Below, piece by piece: positions 28,321 to 37,524 of a stretch of DNA of 64,000 nt; position 1 is the stretch's first letter, and the number at the start of each line of letters is the position of its first letter. The notes under the pieces were generated by a model. The model made no database searches. It was not told the origin of the DNA and worked only from the letters and a program-made list of their open reading frames with translations. A program made the position numbers and the translations under genes. Source of the stretch: Peiella sedimenti (lineage in GTDB: Bacteria > Pseudomonadota > Alphaproteobacteria > Caulobacterales > Caulobacteraceae); the NCBI RefSeq assembly GCF_030504955.1, contig NZ_JAUKTR010000005.1, forward strand, positions 1-64,000. Reading direction: 5' to 3'.

Positions 28321-29466
28321 TTAAGCGGCGGACTCCAGGGCCGCCTTCTCGGCCTCGATCTGGGCGGCGCGGCGCTCGACCAACTCGACGATGTGCTCGA
28401 TCATGCCCACGTTGTCCTGCTTGTGGTCCGGCTTCCCGGCCAGATAGACCATGCCCGCGCCCTTGCCGCCGCCGGTGAAGCCGACGTCGGTGAAGAGCGC
28501 CTCGCCCGGCCCGTTGACCACGCAGCCGATGATCGACAGCGACATGGGCGTCGAGATGTGCGCCAGGCGCTTTTCGAGCTCAGCCACCGTCTCGATGACG
28601 TTGAAACCCTGACGCGCGCAGGAGGGGCAGGCGATGATGTTCACGCCGCGGTGGCGGAGGCCCAGTGATTTCAGGATGTCGAAGCCCACGTGGATCTCCT
28701 CCACCGGGTCGGCGGCGAGGGATACGCGGATCGTGTCGCCGATGCCGCTCCACAGCAGCATGCCCAGGCCGATGGACGATTTGATGGTGCCGGTACGCAG
28801 CGGCCCCGCCTCGGTCACCCCCAGGTGCAGGGGACAGTCGATGACCTCGGCCAGCTGCTGATAGGCGGCGACGGTCAGGAACGGGTCGGAGGCCTTCACC
28901 GAAATCTTGAACTCGTGGAAGTCGTGGTCCTGAAGGATGCGAGCGTGGTTGAGCGCGCTCTCGACCATGGCGTCGGGACAGGGCTCGCCGTACTTCTCCA
29001 AGAGCTCCTTCTCGAGCGAGCCGGCGTTGACGCCGATGCGCATGGAGCAGCCGTGATCCTTGGCCGCCTGGATCACCTCGCGCACGCGGTCGGGGCTGCC
29101 GATATTGCCCGGATTGATGCGCAGGCAGGCCGCGCCGGCCTCGGCCGCCTCGATCCCACGGCGATAGTGGAAGTGGATATCCGCCACCAGCGGGACCTTG
29201 GCTTCGCGGGCGATGGTCCGGAAGGCTGCGGTGGAGGCCTCGTCAGGGCAGGAGACCCGCACAATGTCCGCCCCGGCCTCCTCCAGCTTGCGTATCTGGT
29301 CGATGGTCGCGCCCGCGTCCGCCGTGGGCGTATTGGTCATGGACTGCACGCTGATGGGCGCATCGCCGCCCACAGCCACCGAGCCGACCATGATCTGGCG
29401 CGATTTGCGCCGCTCAATACGCCGCCAGGGGCGTACGTCGTGCAGATGTGAGGCGGGTCCGCTCAT
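28321..29466 (-). CDS. ispG: 4-hydroxy-3-methylbut-2-enyl diphosphate synthase
   Basis: Iron-sulfur enzyme of the MEP isoprenoid pathway converting MEcPP to HMBPP. 381 residues. The TIM-barrel half has [26 protein letters not shown] and LRINPGNIG. The 4Fe-4S ligands are in [11 protein letters not shown] and [10 protein letters not shown], with the conserved Glu following the latter. The FeS-domain tail ends in an Ala/Glu helix. Two further pathway genes, dxs and ispA, lie at 55-59 kb. It converges with the secreted-protein gene, six bases apart. Confidence 0.97.
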   Translation of the reverse strand: MSGPASHLHDVRPWRRIERRKSRQIMVGSVAVGGDAPISVQSMTNTPTADAGATIDQIRKLEEAGADIVRVSCPDEASTAAFRTIAREAKVPLVADIHFHYRRGIEAAEAGAACLRINPGNIGSPDRVREVIQAAKDHGCSMRIGVNAGSLEKELLEKYGEPCPDAMVESALNHARILQDHDFHEFKISVKASDPFLTVAAYQQLAEVIDCPLHLGVTEAGPLRTGTIKSSIGLGMLLWSGIGDTIRVSLAADPVEEIHVGFDILKSLGLRHRGVNIIACPSCARQGFNVIETVAELEKRLAHISTPMSLSIIGCVVNGPGEALFTDVGFTGGGKGAGMVYLAGKPDHKQDNVGMIEHIVELVERRAAQIEAEKAALESAA

Positions 29467-29521
29467 GGGCCCGGAACATAGGCGCGCCGCGCGCCGCGCG
29501 CCATGGGCCTGGCGGTCGCGG

Positions 29522-30850
29522 TCAGTCGGCGCGGTTCAGTTGATTATATGGCACCGGCTGGCGCGGCGCGGCCGCGACCACCGTCTGGGCGGGGCTGCCC
29601 ACATCAGGCGTCGCCGGAGCGGCTGCGGCCTGGAGCGCGTTCTGCTCGGCGGCGCGGCGCAGGGCGGCCTGCTGTTCGGCGGCGGCTTCGTCGGCCGCCT
29701 GTCGGGCCAGGGCCTCGGCGCGGCTGTTCAGCTGAGTGACCGGCGTGGTGTTCGACGGCAGGGCGCCGCCGTACTCGCCGTTCAGATAGACCGCGAAGGC
29801 GGCCGGCTCGGATACGTCCACCATCATGCCCGGCGTGCGCGGGGCGCGATAGGCTTCACCCGCCGCCAACAGACGGGCGAAATAGACGACGCCGTCCTGA
29901 CCGCGCACGACGATGTTCGCGGCTCGCCGCGCCTGGATGGTCACGGAGGACGCCGTCGGCGCCGCGCCATAGACGGCGCCGCGCGGGTTGAAGGCGGCCT
30001 GGACGGGCGCGTCCGCCTGGGCCGCCCCCTGAACCGACGCGACGCCCTGTCCGGCGGCGGCGCTCAACTCCTCCTCCAGGCCAGGCGTTATGTAGAGCGC
30101 CGGGATGGTCTGATCCGGCGGCGCCGGCTGCGGCATGGCGAGGCTCATGGGCGCTGAGCCGAGGCTCCAGGTGGCCGGCACCTCAGCGATGTCGGAGGGC
30201 TGCGCCTGCCCCGCCGCGCTGACGCGCTGGAACACGTTCCACGACAGCACGCCGCCGACCAGCACCGCCACCGCGGCGATCATCCAGGGGGAGCGGCCCT
30301 TGACCTCGTCGAACGCGACGCCGACGGGCGGCTGCAGCGGCTCGGGCGCGGCGCGCCCGTCCTGCTTGAAGCGCTCGGCCGCAAGGGTCTCGTCAAGATC
30401 GAGGGCCCGGGCATAGGCCTTCACATAGCCGATGGCGTAGGGACCCGACGGCAGGGCTGCGAGGTCGTTCTCCTCCAGCGCCTTGAGATAGCGCGCGCGC
30501 ACACAGGTGGTCGCGGCCAGCTGCTGAAAGCTCTGGCCGGAACGCTCCCGGGCCGCACGAAGAATTTCCCCAAGGGTGGCGCCGGAGGCGAAGGTGGGCA
30601 CAGGCGGCTGCTCGTCGGGCGCGGCCCCATCGCCCGGCGCGGCCCAATCCTCGGGCCCGTCAGTGATGGTCGGCACATCTTCCAGGGCGCTCGAGGCCCC
30701 GGCCGCGTCGTCCAGCGACGCCATGGCGTCGTCCCCCAATGATCCGGCGTCCGCCGGGATCGGCGCTTCATCCACAGGCGAGGCTCCGTCGCCGACCGTG
30801 TCGTTGTCGGCAGGCGGCGGACTCCAGAAGCGGTCCTGTGGATAACTCAT
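29522..30850 (-). CDS. RodZ-like cytoskeletal membrane protein
   Basis: A 442-residue RodZ-type protein that links MreB to the envelope in rod-shape control. A helix-turn-helix domain ([14 protein letters not shown] through [15 protein letters not shown], about 93-160) is followed by a basic juxtamembrane stretch, one transmembrane helix (about 187-206) and a periplasmic domain with the DUF4115-type fold ([13 protein letters not shown]...AGEAYRAP). Unusually, about 90 acidic, Ala/Asp-rich residues precede the HTH. The start MSYPQDRF at 30850 is an ATG; a TTG at 30877 would add nine residues. The C-terminus is Ala/Gln-rich. Confidence 0.82.
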   Translation of the reverse strand: MSYPQDRFWSPPPADNDTVGDGASPVDEAPIPADAGSLGDDAMASLDDAAGASSALEDVPTITDGPEDWAAPGDGAAPDEQPPVPTFASGATLGEILRAARERSGQSFQQLAATTCVRARYLKALEENDLAALPSGPYAIGYVKAYARALDLDETLAAERFKQDGRAAPEPLQPPVGVAFDEVKGRSPWMIAAVAVLVGGVLSWNVFQRVSAAGQAQPSDIAEVPATWSLGSAPMSLAMPQPAPPDQTIPALYITPGLEEELSAAAGQGVASVQGAAQADAPVQAAFNPRGAVYGAAPTASSVTIQARRAANIVVRGQDGVVYFARLLAAGEAYRAPRTPGMMVDVSEPAAFAVYLNGEYGGALPSNTTPVTQLNSRAEALARQAADEAAAEQQAALRRAAEQNALQAAAAPATPDVGSPAQTVVAAAPRQPVPYNQLNRAD

Positions 30851-30908
30851 GGCCCCGAGGTCTTCAAGCTGACGCAACCGGACGGCGAAGCCCGATCTCT
30901 GAGATGCT

Positions 30909-30962
30909 CGACGAAATCTGAGCTTCGCTGGAGCGCGTCCAGCTCAACCGATTTCGGTCTAG
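30909..30962 (+). repeat. CTAG-ended palindromic element, copy 2
   Basis: Shares CGAAATCTGAG and the 20-base end CTCAACCGATTTCGGTCTAG with the element at 25688-25819, with diverged sequence between. GAAATC and GATTTC form an inverted pair. It lies between rodZ and ptsP, both on the minus strand, and its terminal CTAG contains the ptsP stop codon. No left-end CTAG is present. Confidence 0.8.
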
Positions 30963-33217
30963 AGGACCACGTTCAACTTCCGGGCCAACGACTCGATTTC
31001 GCTGCGCACGGTCCCCGCCGTACTGGCTAGGACATTCGGCAGGGCCCGACGAGCCGCCGAAAGGTCGCAGGAGAGCACCATTCGCCGGACCGGCCCGATG
31101 CCCGAGGGGGGCGCCGACAGCCTTGTGAAGCCAAGGGTGATGAGGGCGAAGGCCTCGAGCGGCCGGCCCGCCATTTCGCCGCAGACCGATACCGGCGTGC
31201 CGGTCTCGGAGCAGGCCTTCTGAATGGCGTGCAGCGCCCTCAGCGCCGGCGGCGACAGGGGGTCGTATCGATCCGAGACAAGCGGGTTGGTCCGGTCGGC
31301 CGCGAACATGTACTGAAACAGGTCATTGGTTCCGACCGAGACGAAGTCCGTCAGGGGCAACAGGGCGTCCAGGTGCCACAGCAGCGAGGGCGCCTCGATC
31401 ATGGCCCCGACGCGCAGGATCGCGGGCAGCGGCTTGCCCCGACGCCGGGCCCAGTCCACCTCGATGTCCACCAGGTCGCGCGCCAGGCGGAACTCTTCCA
31501 CCGAGGCGATCAGGGGGAACATCACCCGCAGCTCGCGGCCGCCCGCGGCCGCCAGCAGGGCCCTCAGCTGCAGCCGCAGCAGACCGGGACGATCCAGTCC
31601 CAGTCGGATGGCGCGGCGGCCCAGCGCCGGGTTCTCCTCGCGGCCAGCGTCAAGGTAGGGCAGCACCTTGTCGCCGCCCACATCCAGGGTGCGGAAGGTG
31701 ACGGGGCGCGGGCCCGCGGCGTCCAGGACCCGGCGATAGAGCGTGGTCTGCGCCTCAAGACGCGGCAGCTCCTCGGCCACCATGAACTGGAACTCGGTGC
31801 GGAACAGACCAATGCCCTCGGCGCCCGTGGTCTCGAGAGACTCGAGGTCCACCTCGAGCCCCGCGTTGGTCAGAAGCGCGATACGCTGACCGTCCGTGGT
31901 CACGGCCGGGATGTCGCGCTGGCTGGCGAACTCGGCGCTCTGCTGGGCGCGAACGGCCATGCGGGCGGTCACCGCCTCCAGCATGTCCGGGCGGGGCCGC
32001 AGGAAGGCTTCGCCGCTCTCGCCATCGACGATGACGAGATCGCCCTCGGACAGGCGGTCGCGCACCCCGGTCAGGCGGCCCACGCAGGGTATCTGCAGCG
32101 CCTTGGCGACGATGGCGGCGTGGCCGGCGGCGGATCCCTCCTCCAGCAGCAGGCCCTTCAGGCGGCCGCGCGGATACTCCAGCAGGTCGGCGGGCCCCAG
32201 GTTGCGGGCCACCAGGACGGCGTCTTCGGGCAGCTCACGGGCCTGTTCGATCTCCCCGGCCAGGCTGCGCAGCACGCGGTCGGCCAGGTCCTCAAAGTCG
32301 TGGAGGCGCTCCTTGAGATAGGGGTCGCGCGTGGCGGCGAAGCGGGCCCGGTGCTCGTTTCGAACACGCTCCACGGCGGCCTCGGCCGAGAGGCCCGAAC
32401 GCACCGCCTCCTCCAGCGACCGGTTCCAGCCCCGATCGTCGGCGAACATGCGGTAGGTCTCCAGGACCTCGTAGGGCACGCCGCCAAGACCGTGGCCCTC
32501 CAGCAGATTGTCCAGGTGCGCCTTCATGCGGGCCAGGGCGGACTTCAGCCGAATCTCCTCCTCGACGGGATCGTCGGCGAGCAGGCGGCCGGCCTGCACC
32601 GGGGGCTCGTGGAACACGGCGTGGCCGAAGGCCAACCCGTCGGCGAAGCGTTGCCCGCGCGCGCGTTCGGGCCGGTGCGGCGCCACCTCCACATCACCGA
32701 GAGACTGGTCGTCGATCTGGCCGCCCAGGACCATTTCGGACAGGACCATGGCGATGGTCTGAAGGTCGTCGACCTCATCCGCCTCATAGGTGCGCTCGGC
32801 TCGGTTCTGCACAACCAGCACGCCCACCACGCGGCCGCCGCGCAGGAGGGGCACGCCGAGGAAGGCGTGGTAGGGGTCCTCGCCCGTCTCGGGCCGATAG
32901 GAGAAGTTCGGATGGGCCGGCGCGTCCGACAGGGCCACGGGCTCGGCGGCGCGGACCACCTCGCCCACCAGGCCCTCGCCGGGGTCCAGCCGCGTGCGGT
33001 GGACGGCGTCGGGGTTCAGGCCCTCGGTGGCGAACAGCTCCATCTGGCCGCTCGCTCGCCGCAGATAGAGGGAGCAGACCTCCGCCACCATGGAGGCGGC
33101 GATGATGCGCACCACCCGGTTCAGCCGGTCCTGGGCGGGGACATCGGCGGCCATGGCCTCGCGTATCTGCCGAAGCAGGCTGCGGGGTCCGCGCGCGGCC
33201 AGTCCAGGGGCGGGCAT
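30959..33217 (-). CDS. ptsP: Nitrogen PTS enzyme I (GAF domain)
   Basis: A 752-residue phosphoenolpyruvate-protein phosphotransferase that starts the regulatory PTS-Ntr phosphorelay. An N-terminal GAF domain (about 20-150, EVCSLYLR and FLGVPLLRGGRVVGVL) precedes the EI core. The phospho-His is in AAGHAAIVA. The PEP-binding barrel has GIGLFRTEFQFM, GTNDLFQYMFAADR and the catalytic Cys in VSVCGEMAGRP. The start MPAPGLAARG at 33217 was preferred over an upstream extension to 33298. It is next to lysC, as commonly in alphaproteobacteria, but separated by 610 bp holding a repeat. Confidence 0.93.
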   Translation of the reverse strand: MPAPGLAARGPRSLLRQIREAMAADVPAQDRLNRVVRIIAASMVAEVCSLYLRRASGQMELFATEGLNPDAVHRTRLDPGEGLVGEVVRAAEPVALSDAPAHPNFSYRPETGEDPYHAFLGVPLLRGGRVVGVLVVQNRAERTYEADEVDDLQTIAMVLSEMVLGGQIDDQSLGDVEVAPHRPERARGQRFADGLAFGHAVFHEPPVQAGRLLADDPVEEEIRLKSALARMKAHLDNLLEGHGLGGVPYEVLETYRMFADDRGWNRSLEEAVRSGLSAEAAVERVRNEHRARFAATRDPYLKERLHDFEDLADRVLRSLAGEIEQARELPEDAVLVARNLGPADLLEYPRGRLKGLLLEEGSAAGHAAIVAKALQIPCVGRLTGVRDRLSEGDLVIVDGESGEAFLRPRPDMLEAVTARMAVRAQQSAEFASQRDIPAVTTDGQRIALLTNAGLEVDLESLETTGAEGIGLFRTEFQFMVAEELPRLEAQTTLYRRVLDAAGPRPVTFRTLDVGGDKVLPYLDAGREENPALGRRAIRLGLDRPGLLRLQLRALLAAAGGRELRVMFPLIASVEEFRLARDLVDIEVDWARRRGKPLPAILRVGAMIEAPSLLWHLDALLPLTDFVSVGTNDLFQYMFAADRTNPLVSDRYDPLSPPALRALHAIQKACSETGTPVSVCGEMAGRPLEAFALITLGFTRLSAPPSGIGPVRRMVLSCDLSAARRALPNVLASTAGTVRSEIESLARKLNVVL

Positions 33218-33827
33218 TGAGGTTCGGGGCGTCCTGTTGGGGCTAGGCTTTCTAACTAGGACGCAGGCGCCGCTTCGTCCAATGCCCCAGCCATGCATTT
33301 CGCCTCTTCGATCAGAAATCGCAGGACACGGCTGATCGCCCCCGCGCTTTCGCTGCGGAGTTGGGGTGGAGAGGCGGCGGAGCGCCGGGCCTTCGCCCGG
33401 TGGTCTCGTTATAGGTGGTACCGGGTTCGGCTGGGGCCGCCGCTGGGGCTTCCAGGCCCAGAGGCTTATCAGCGCTCCGCGGTTCGTCAGGCTTGGCCGG
33501 CCTTCTGTTTAGGAAGGCGCTGTCGGAGCAGACCCGCCGGCGGGGCGGGCCCGTCGGGCCTGGGTATGCCAGAATGGGCCCGAAGCCCTCTCCCCCCCAA
33601 GCTGTGGCCAACCGGCGCGGCCAAACCGCCGGTCCCGATTTTTGCTCTCCGTTCGACCCAACGAAGCCCCAGGGCCGCACGAGCCGCCTGCGCATACGGC
33701 CTCTCCGCCCCGGAGCCCGCTTAGAGTGCGGGATGTGCGAGGGGGCGTGGGTAAGTCAGTGGCGGGCGGCGCGTGATGCGTTGCGGATCAGCGGGTTAGG
33801 CGGCCCAGAGGGGGTGCGTATCCCGCC
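33218..33827. other. 610-bp gene-free spacer between lysC and ptsP
   Basis: No gene is supported here. The stretch carries inverted-repeat copy B (33357-33443) and GC-rich hairpin-prone sequence from about 33444 to 33720. A 127-codon minus-strand frame (33312-33695) spans the repeat but has no ribosome-binding site, no domain and a Pro/Arg/Gly-heavy composition expected of non-coding GC-rich DNA. A structured RNA or a degenerate mobile remnant is possible. Confidence 0.6.
33357..33443 (-). repeat. Inverted-repeat copy B
   Basis: Reverse complement of window positions 1-87 (77 bases perfect, 85 of 87 overall). It includes the CCGGGC/GCCCGG hairpin. The two copies face each other across about 33 kb. 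The right-hand limit cannot be set because copy A is cut by the window edge; the repeat may continue through part of 33444-33720. Confidence 0.9.
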
Positions 33828-35069
33828 TCAGGCGTCCAGTTCAAAGGCCGTGTGCAGGGCCCGCGCCGCCAGTTCGCCCCAGGCGCCGTCGACCAGCACG
33901 CTGATCTTTATTTCCGAGGTGGCCACGGCCTGAACCGGCACGCCCTTGTCGGCCAGGGCGCGGAACAGCGTGCCGGCCACGTCGGCGTGGCTGCGCATGC
34001 CCGCCCCCACGATGGAGACCTTGGCCACGCCGTCGTCCTTATTGATCTCGGCGTCCTTCAGCAGCGGTTCGGCGGCCAGCAGACGCACCGCCTTGTCCGC
34101 GTCGCGCCGGCCGACGGTGAAGAGCAGGTTGCCCCGCCCCTCCATGCGCGCCGGCGACTGGACGATCATGTCCACGTTGAGCTCGGCCTCGCCCAGGAGG
34201 GTGAAAATGCGCCCCAGCGTGGTGGGGTCCTCCGGCAGGCCCATCAGGGTGATGCGGGACTCATCGGCGCTGAGCGTGACGCCGCTGACGATGCGCTGTT
34301 CCAAGATCTCATCCTCGTGGCAAACCAGGGTGCCCTTGCCGTGCTGTTCGCCGGGCTTGAGGCGGCTGTTGAGCACCCGCAGGGGCGTGCGGTGGCACAT
34401 GGCCAGCCCGACCGAGCGGCTGTGCAGCACCTTGGCGCCGAGGGAGGCCAGCTCGAGCATCTCTTCGTAGGAGATGCGCGGCAGCATGCGGGCGTGAACG
34501 TTCAGGCGCGGATCGGTGGTGAAGACCCCGTCCACGTCGGTGTAGATGTCGCAGGGGCAGTCCAGAGCGGCGGCCACCGCCGTGGCCGAAGTGTCCGAGC
34601 CGCCGCGGCCGAGCGCCGTCAGCCGGCCCTGGCGCGTCACGCCCTGGAAGCCGGGGATGACCGCGACGACGCCGGAGTCGATGGAGGCGGCCATGTCGTC
34701 CGCCTCGATGGCGACGACCTTGGCCTTGCCGTGCACGCCGTCTGTGATGATGCCGGCCTGCCAGGACAGCCACGAGCGCGCGGGCACGCCCAGGCTGCGC
34801 AGGGCCATGGCCATCAGGCCCGTCGTCACCTGTTCGCCCGAGGTGACGACCACGTCGTACTCGTCGTCGCTGGAGGGCAGTCCCTGCGCCGCCGGGCCGA
34901 TGATGTCGGTCCAGGCCACCATCTGGTTGGTGACGCCGGCCATGGCGGAGACGACCACGGCGACCTTTCGGCCTGCCTCGACCTCCGACTGGACCAGCCG
35001 CGCGGCGTGCAGGATGCGCTCGGGATCGGCCATGGAGGTGCCGCCGAACTTCATCACCAGTCGCGTCAT
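33828..35069 (-). CDS. lysC: Aspartate kinase
   Basis: First enzyme of the aspartate pathway (Lys, Thr, Met, diaminopimelate). 413 residues, the usual length. It has the N-terminal KFGGTS (7-12), then [23 protein letters not shown] and [12 protein letters not shown] in the kinase domain, and two ACT domains at the C-terminus ([13 protein letters not shown] and [14 protein letters not shown]) for feedback regulation. The start MTRLVMKF at 35069 matches the family; the longer upstream frame is unlikely. It is divergent from ubiG (65 bp) and upstream of ptsP, an order common in alphaproteobacteria. Confidence 0.96.
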   Translation of the reverse strand: MTRLVMKFGGTSMADPERILHAARLVQSEVEAGRKVAVVVSAMAGVTNQMVAWTDIIGPAAQGLPSSDDEYDVVVTSGEQVTTGLMAMALRSLGVPARSWLSWQAGIITDGVHGKAKVVAIEADDMAASIDSGVVAVIPGFQGVTRQGRLTALGRGGSDTSATAVAAALDCPCDIYTDVDGVFTTDPRLNVHARMLPRISYEEMLELASLGAKVLHSRSVGLAMCHRTPLRVLNSRLKPGEQHGKGTLVCHEDEILEQRIVSGVTLSADESRITLMGLPEDPTTLGRIFTLLGEAELNVDMIVQSPARMEGRGNLLFTVGRRDADKAVRLLAAEPLLKDAEINKDDGVAKVSIVGAGMRSHADVAGTLFRALADKGVPVQAVATSEIKISVLVDGAWGELAARALHTAFELDA

Positions 35070-35134
35070 GGAAGATCGCCGTCCCGCCCACGCCCTTGCC
35101 AGCGACCGGACGACCGTCCATGTGCGGGGGCGCA

Positions 35135-35920
35135 ATGACGGCTGATAACAACACCCCCGCCTCCGGACCAGCCCCCATGGCGCAAGGCGCCTCGGTGGAC
35201 CCTGAGGAAGTGGCGCGTTTCTCGGCCATGGCCGAGCGCTGGTGGGACGCGCACGGGCCGTTCGCACCCCTGCACAAGTTCAACCCCGTGCGGCTGAAGT
35301 TCATCCGCGATCAGGCGGCGGCGCGCTTTGGCCGCGACATCCGGCAGGCCCGGCCGTTCGAGGGTCTGCGCCTGCTCGATATCGGCTGCGGCGGCGGCCT
35401 TTTGTCCGAGCCCATGGCGCGGCTGGGCTTTCAGGTCACGGCGGTGGATGCTTCCGAGCGCAACATCGGGGCGGCGCGGGCCCATGCCGAGGCGCAGGGG
35501 CTGAGCATCGACTATCGCTGCGACACGGCCGAGAACCTGCTGGCCGCCGGCGCGGGCCCCTTCGACCTCGTTCTGAATATGGAGGTGGTCGAGCACGTGG
35601 CCGATCCCGGCCAGTACCTGCGCGACACGGCGCGGCTCGCAGCGCCGGGCGGCATGATGATCGTCGCCACCCTGAACCGCACGCTGAAGGCCCTGGCCCT
35701 GGCCAAGATCGGGGCCGAGTACGTGCTGCGCTGGCTGCCGGCCGGGACCCATGACTGGTCCAAGTTCCTCAAGCCGGAGGAAGTTCGCGCCTTCCTCGAC
35801 GGCGAGCCGGTGTCGGTCGAGGGACCGTTCGGCGTCAGCTACGACCCCCTGGCGGACCGCTGGAGCGAAACTTCCGACGCCTCGGTCAACTACATGATGA
35901 CGGTGCTGAAGGCGGCCTAG
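35135..35920 (+). CDS. ubiG: UbiG ubiquinone O-methyltransferase
   Basis: SAM-dependent methylase performing both O-methylations of ubiquinone synthesis. 261 residues. Motif I is [19 protein letters not shown], then VDASERNI. Family-specific [17 protein letters not shown] and [10 protein letters not shown] lie near the N-terminus, and [14 protein letters not shown] and [11 protein letters not shown] downstream. The ATG at 35135 follows GGGGGC; an earlier in-frame start at 35096 would add 13 atypical residues. Its TAG stop lies in the CTAG that begins a repeat element. Confidence 0.95.
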   Translation: MTADNNTPASGPAPMAQGASVDPEEVARFSAMAERWWDAHGPFAPLHKFNPVRLKFIRDQAAARFGRDIRQARPFEGLRLLDIGCGGGLLSEPMARLGFQVTAVDASERNIGAARAHAEAQGLSIDYRCDTAENLLAAGAGPFDLVLNMEVVEHVADPGQYLRDTARLAAPGGMMIVATLNRTLKALALAKIGAEYVLRWLPAGTHDWSKFLKPEEVRAFLDGEPVSVEGPFGVSYDPLADRWSETSDASVNYMMTVLKAA

Positions 35921-35954
35921 AGCTGGACCGAAATCTCAGGCCTTTCCGGCCTAG
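35917..35954 (+). repeat. CTAG-bounded element, short copy (38 bp)
   Basis: Thirty bases enclosed by CTAG (35917-35920, 35951-35954), or more fully by direct repeats CGGCCTAG. It contains GGACCGAAATCT, as in the 25688 element, and a small hairpin (AGGCC TTTCC GGCCT). The left CTAG holds the ubiG stop, and the right CTAG holds the stop of the convergent DUF1178 gene. Confidence 0.75.
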
Positions 35955-36385
35955 TTGAGCTTGTCGGGATCGACGGGCGCGGGCGGCAGGGGCGCGAAGG
36001 GCACGCCGTCGGCCCTGAGCTCGGCGACTTCCTTGCCCGTCGCCTCGCCATAGATCTCGCGCTTCTCCGCCGAGCCTTCGTGGATGGCGCGGGCCTCGCG
36101 GGCGAAGGCGTCGCCGACATAGTCGAAGTTCTCCTCCACGTGGGCGCGGACCTTTTTGGCGGCCTCCATCATCAGGGTCTGCAGCCGAGGGTCGGGCGCC
36201 TCGGGCGCAGCGGCCCGCTTGGGGCTTTTAACCGCCGGAGCCATGATCTGCTTCCTGACCTCGCGCGAGGCGCAGAAGGGGCATTCCACCAGGCCGCGTT
36301 CCGCCTGGTCGTCATAGGCCGCCGACGAGGCGAACCAGGCCTCGAAGTCGTGGTCGGACGGACAGGTGAGGGCGTAACGGATCAC
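35951..36385 (-). CDS. DUF1178 family protein
   Basis: A 144-residue protein of the DUF1178 family, common in alphaproteobacteria and without known function. It opens MIRYALTCPSDHDFEAWF and has CPFC about 27 residues after the first Cys, consistent with a small zinc ribbon. A helical region YVGDAFAREARAIHEGSAEKR follows, reported here as two pieces (YVGDAFAREARAIH and EGSAEKR). The start overlaps the stop of the nitrilase gene by four bases. Neighbours are the nitrilase and grxC upstream, ubiG convergent. Confidence 0.9.
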   Translation of the reverse strand: MIRYALTCPSDHDFEAWFASSAAYDDQAERGLVECPFCASREVRKQIMAPAVKSPKRAAAPEAPDPRLQTLMMEAAKKVRAHVEENFDYVGDAFAREARAIHEGSAEKREIYGEATGKEVAELRADGVPFAPLPPAPVDPDKLN

Positions 36386-37197
36386 GGGCCCTGGAACTCC
36401 CGGTCATGGGTCAGCTGAGGGATGGCGGCGCGGGCGCGCGCGACGGCCCCTAGATCGAGATCGGCGCTGAGAATGCAAGGCCGATCATGGTCGGCGGCGG
36501 CGACGACCTGACCCCACGGATCGACGATCAGGGAGCGGCCCCAGGTCGAGCGGCCGTCCTCATGCAGGCCGCCCTGGGCGGGCGCCAGAACGAAGGCGCC
36601 CGTTTCAATGGCGCGGGCGCGCAGCAGCACCTCCCAGTGGGCCTGGCCGGTCGGCACGGTGAAGGCGGCCGGCGCGGCGATCAGATCGGCCCCGGCCCGG
36701 GCCAGGGCCCGGAACAGGTGCGGAAAGCGGATGTCGTAGCAGACCGTCAGGCCCAGCCGCGCTTCGGGCACATCAGCGACGACCGCGCGTCCGCCCGGCG
36801 CCACGCCGTCAGACTCCCGCACGGACTCGCCTGTGGGCAGGTCCACGTCGAACAGATGGATCTTGTCGTAGCGGGCGATGATCTCACCATCGGGGCCGGC
36901 CAGCAGGGAGCGGTTCACGGCGCGGCCGTCCGGCCCCTTCAGCATGGCCGAGCCGATCAGCAGATGCACCGACAGTTCGCGCGCCAGGTCGCGCAGGCCG
37001 ATGACGCAGGGATCGTCCCCTTCGGTCCGCAGGGCGGCGTCGCGCCGGTCGCGTCGGCGCTCGATCAGATTGACGGCCTCGGGGGTCAGGATCAGCGAGG
37101 CGCCGGTCTTGGCGGCCTCGCGGACCAGGGGCGCCACATGCTCCAGCGCGCGTTCCTGATCGGCAGGGGTTTGGGTCTGGACAAGGGCGACGCGCAT
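36382..37197 (-). CDS. Carbon-nitrogen hydrolase (Nit1/Nit2-like)
   Basis: A 271-residue nitrilase-superfamily amidase. The Glu-Lys-Cys triad is visible: Glu in LTPEAVNL, Lys in YDKIHLFDVDLP, and Cys in LTVCYDIRFP. The DLPTGESVRESDGV stretch is characteristic of the Nit branch, whose members hydrolyse deaminated glutathione. Its position directly after glutaredoxin grxC fits a glutathione-repair role, though this is inference. It overlaps DUF1178 by four bases. Confidence 0.92.
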   Translation of the reverse strand: MRVALVQTQTPADQERALEHVAPLVREAAKTGASLILTPEAVNLIERRRDRRDAALRTEGDDPCVIGLRDLARELSVHLLIGSAMLKGPDGRAVNRSLLAGPDGEIIARYDKIHLFDVDLPTGESVRESDGVAPGGRAVVADVPEARLGLTVCYDIRFPHLFRALARAGADLIAAPAAFTVPTGQAHWEVLLRARAIETGAFVLAPAQGGLHEDGRSTWGRSLIVDPWGQVVAAADHDRPCILSADLDLGAVARARAAIPQLTHDREFQGP

Positions 37198-37214
37198 TGC
37201 GCCAGCCTAGCAGA

Positions 37215-37478
37215 TCACGCGGCGATCCCCAGCAGGGCGTCCAGCTTGCCGTCACGGTCGAGCGCATGCAGGTCGTCGCAGCCGCCGATGTGCTTTCCGT
37301 CGATGAAGATCTGCGGATAGGTCGCGCGGCCGGACCGGTCCATCATCTCGCGCCGCTTGTTCGGATCCACCGAGGCGACGATCTCTTCGTACTGGACGCC
37401 CTTGCGCTGCAGCAGGGCTTCGGCGCGCCCGCAATAGGGGCAGAAGGGCTTGGTGTAGATGACGACTTCGGCGGCCAA
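37215..37478 (-). CDS. grxC: Glutaredoxin 3
   Basis: An 87-residue dithiol glutaredoxin. The active site is C13-PYC16, followed by the TYPQIFIDG cis-Pro loop and GGCDDLHAL glutathione-binding motif. Seventeen bases separate it from the downstream nitrilase start, implying co-transcription. It reduces protein and glutathione disulfides. Confidence 0.96.
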   Translation of the reverse strand: MAAEVVIYTKPFCPYCGRAEALLQRKGVQYEEIVASVDPNKRREMMDRSGRATYPQIFIDGKHIGGCDDLHALDRDGKLDALLGIAA

Positions 37479-37524
37479 GGCGGTCTCCGTGGAGTGGGTG
37501 ATGCGCAGCTAACGCACGAACGGC

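Noticed and set aside
33411..33433. AGGTGGTACCGGG resembles the T-box riboswitch antiterminator core.
   Set aside because: It lies in the dispersed repeat. No stem I, terminator or downstream aminoacyl-tRNA or amino-acid gene on that strand was found, and the core lacks the usual AGGGTGG spelling.
33312..33695. A 127-codon minus-strand open frame in the lysC-ptsP spacer.
   Set aside because: It has no ribosome-binding site and no recognisable domain, its composition is that of non-coding GC-rich DNA, and it runs across a repeat also found at 1-87.
33444..33720. Possible RNase P, tmRNA or SRP RNA in the hairpin-rich spacer.
   Set aside because: None of the conserved cores was found: no GAGGAAAGTCC for RNase P, no tag-peptide frame for tmRNA, no GGAAGGAAGCAGCC-like loop for SRP RNA.
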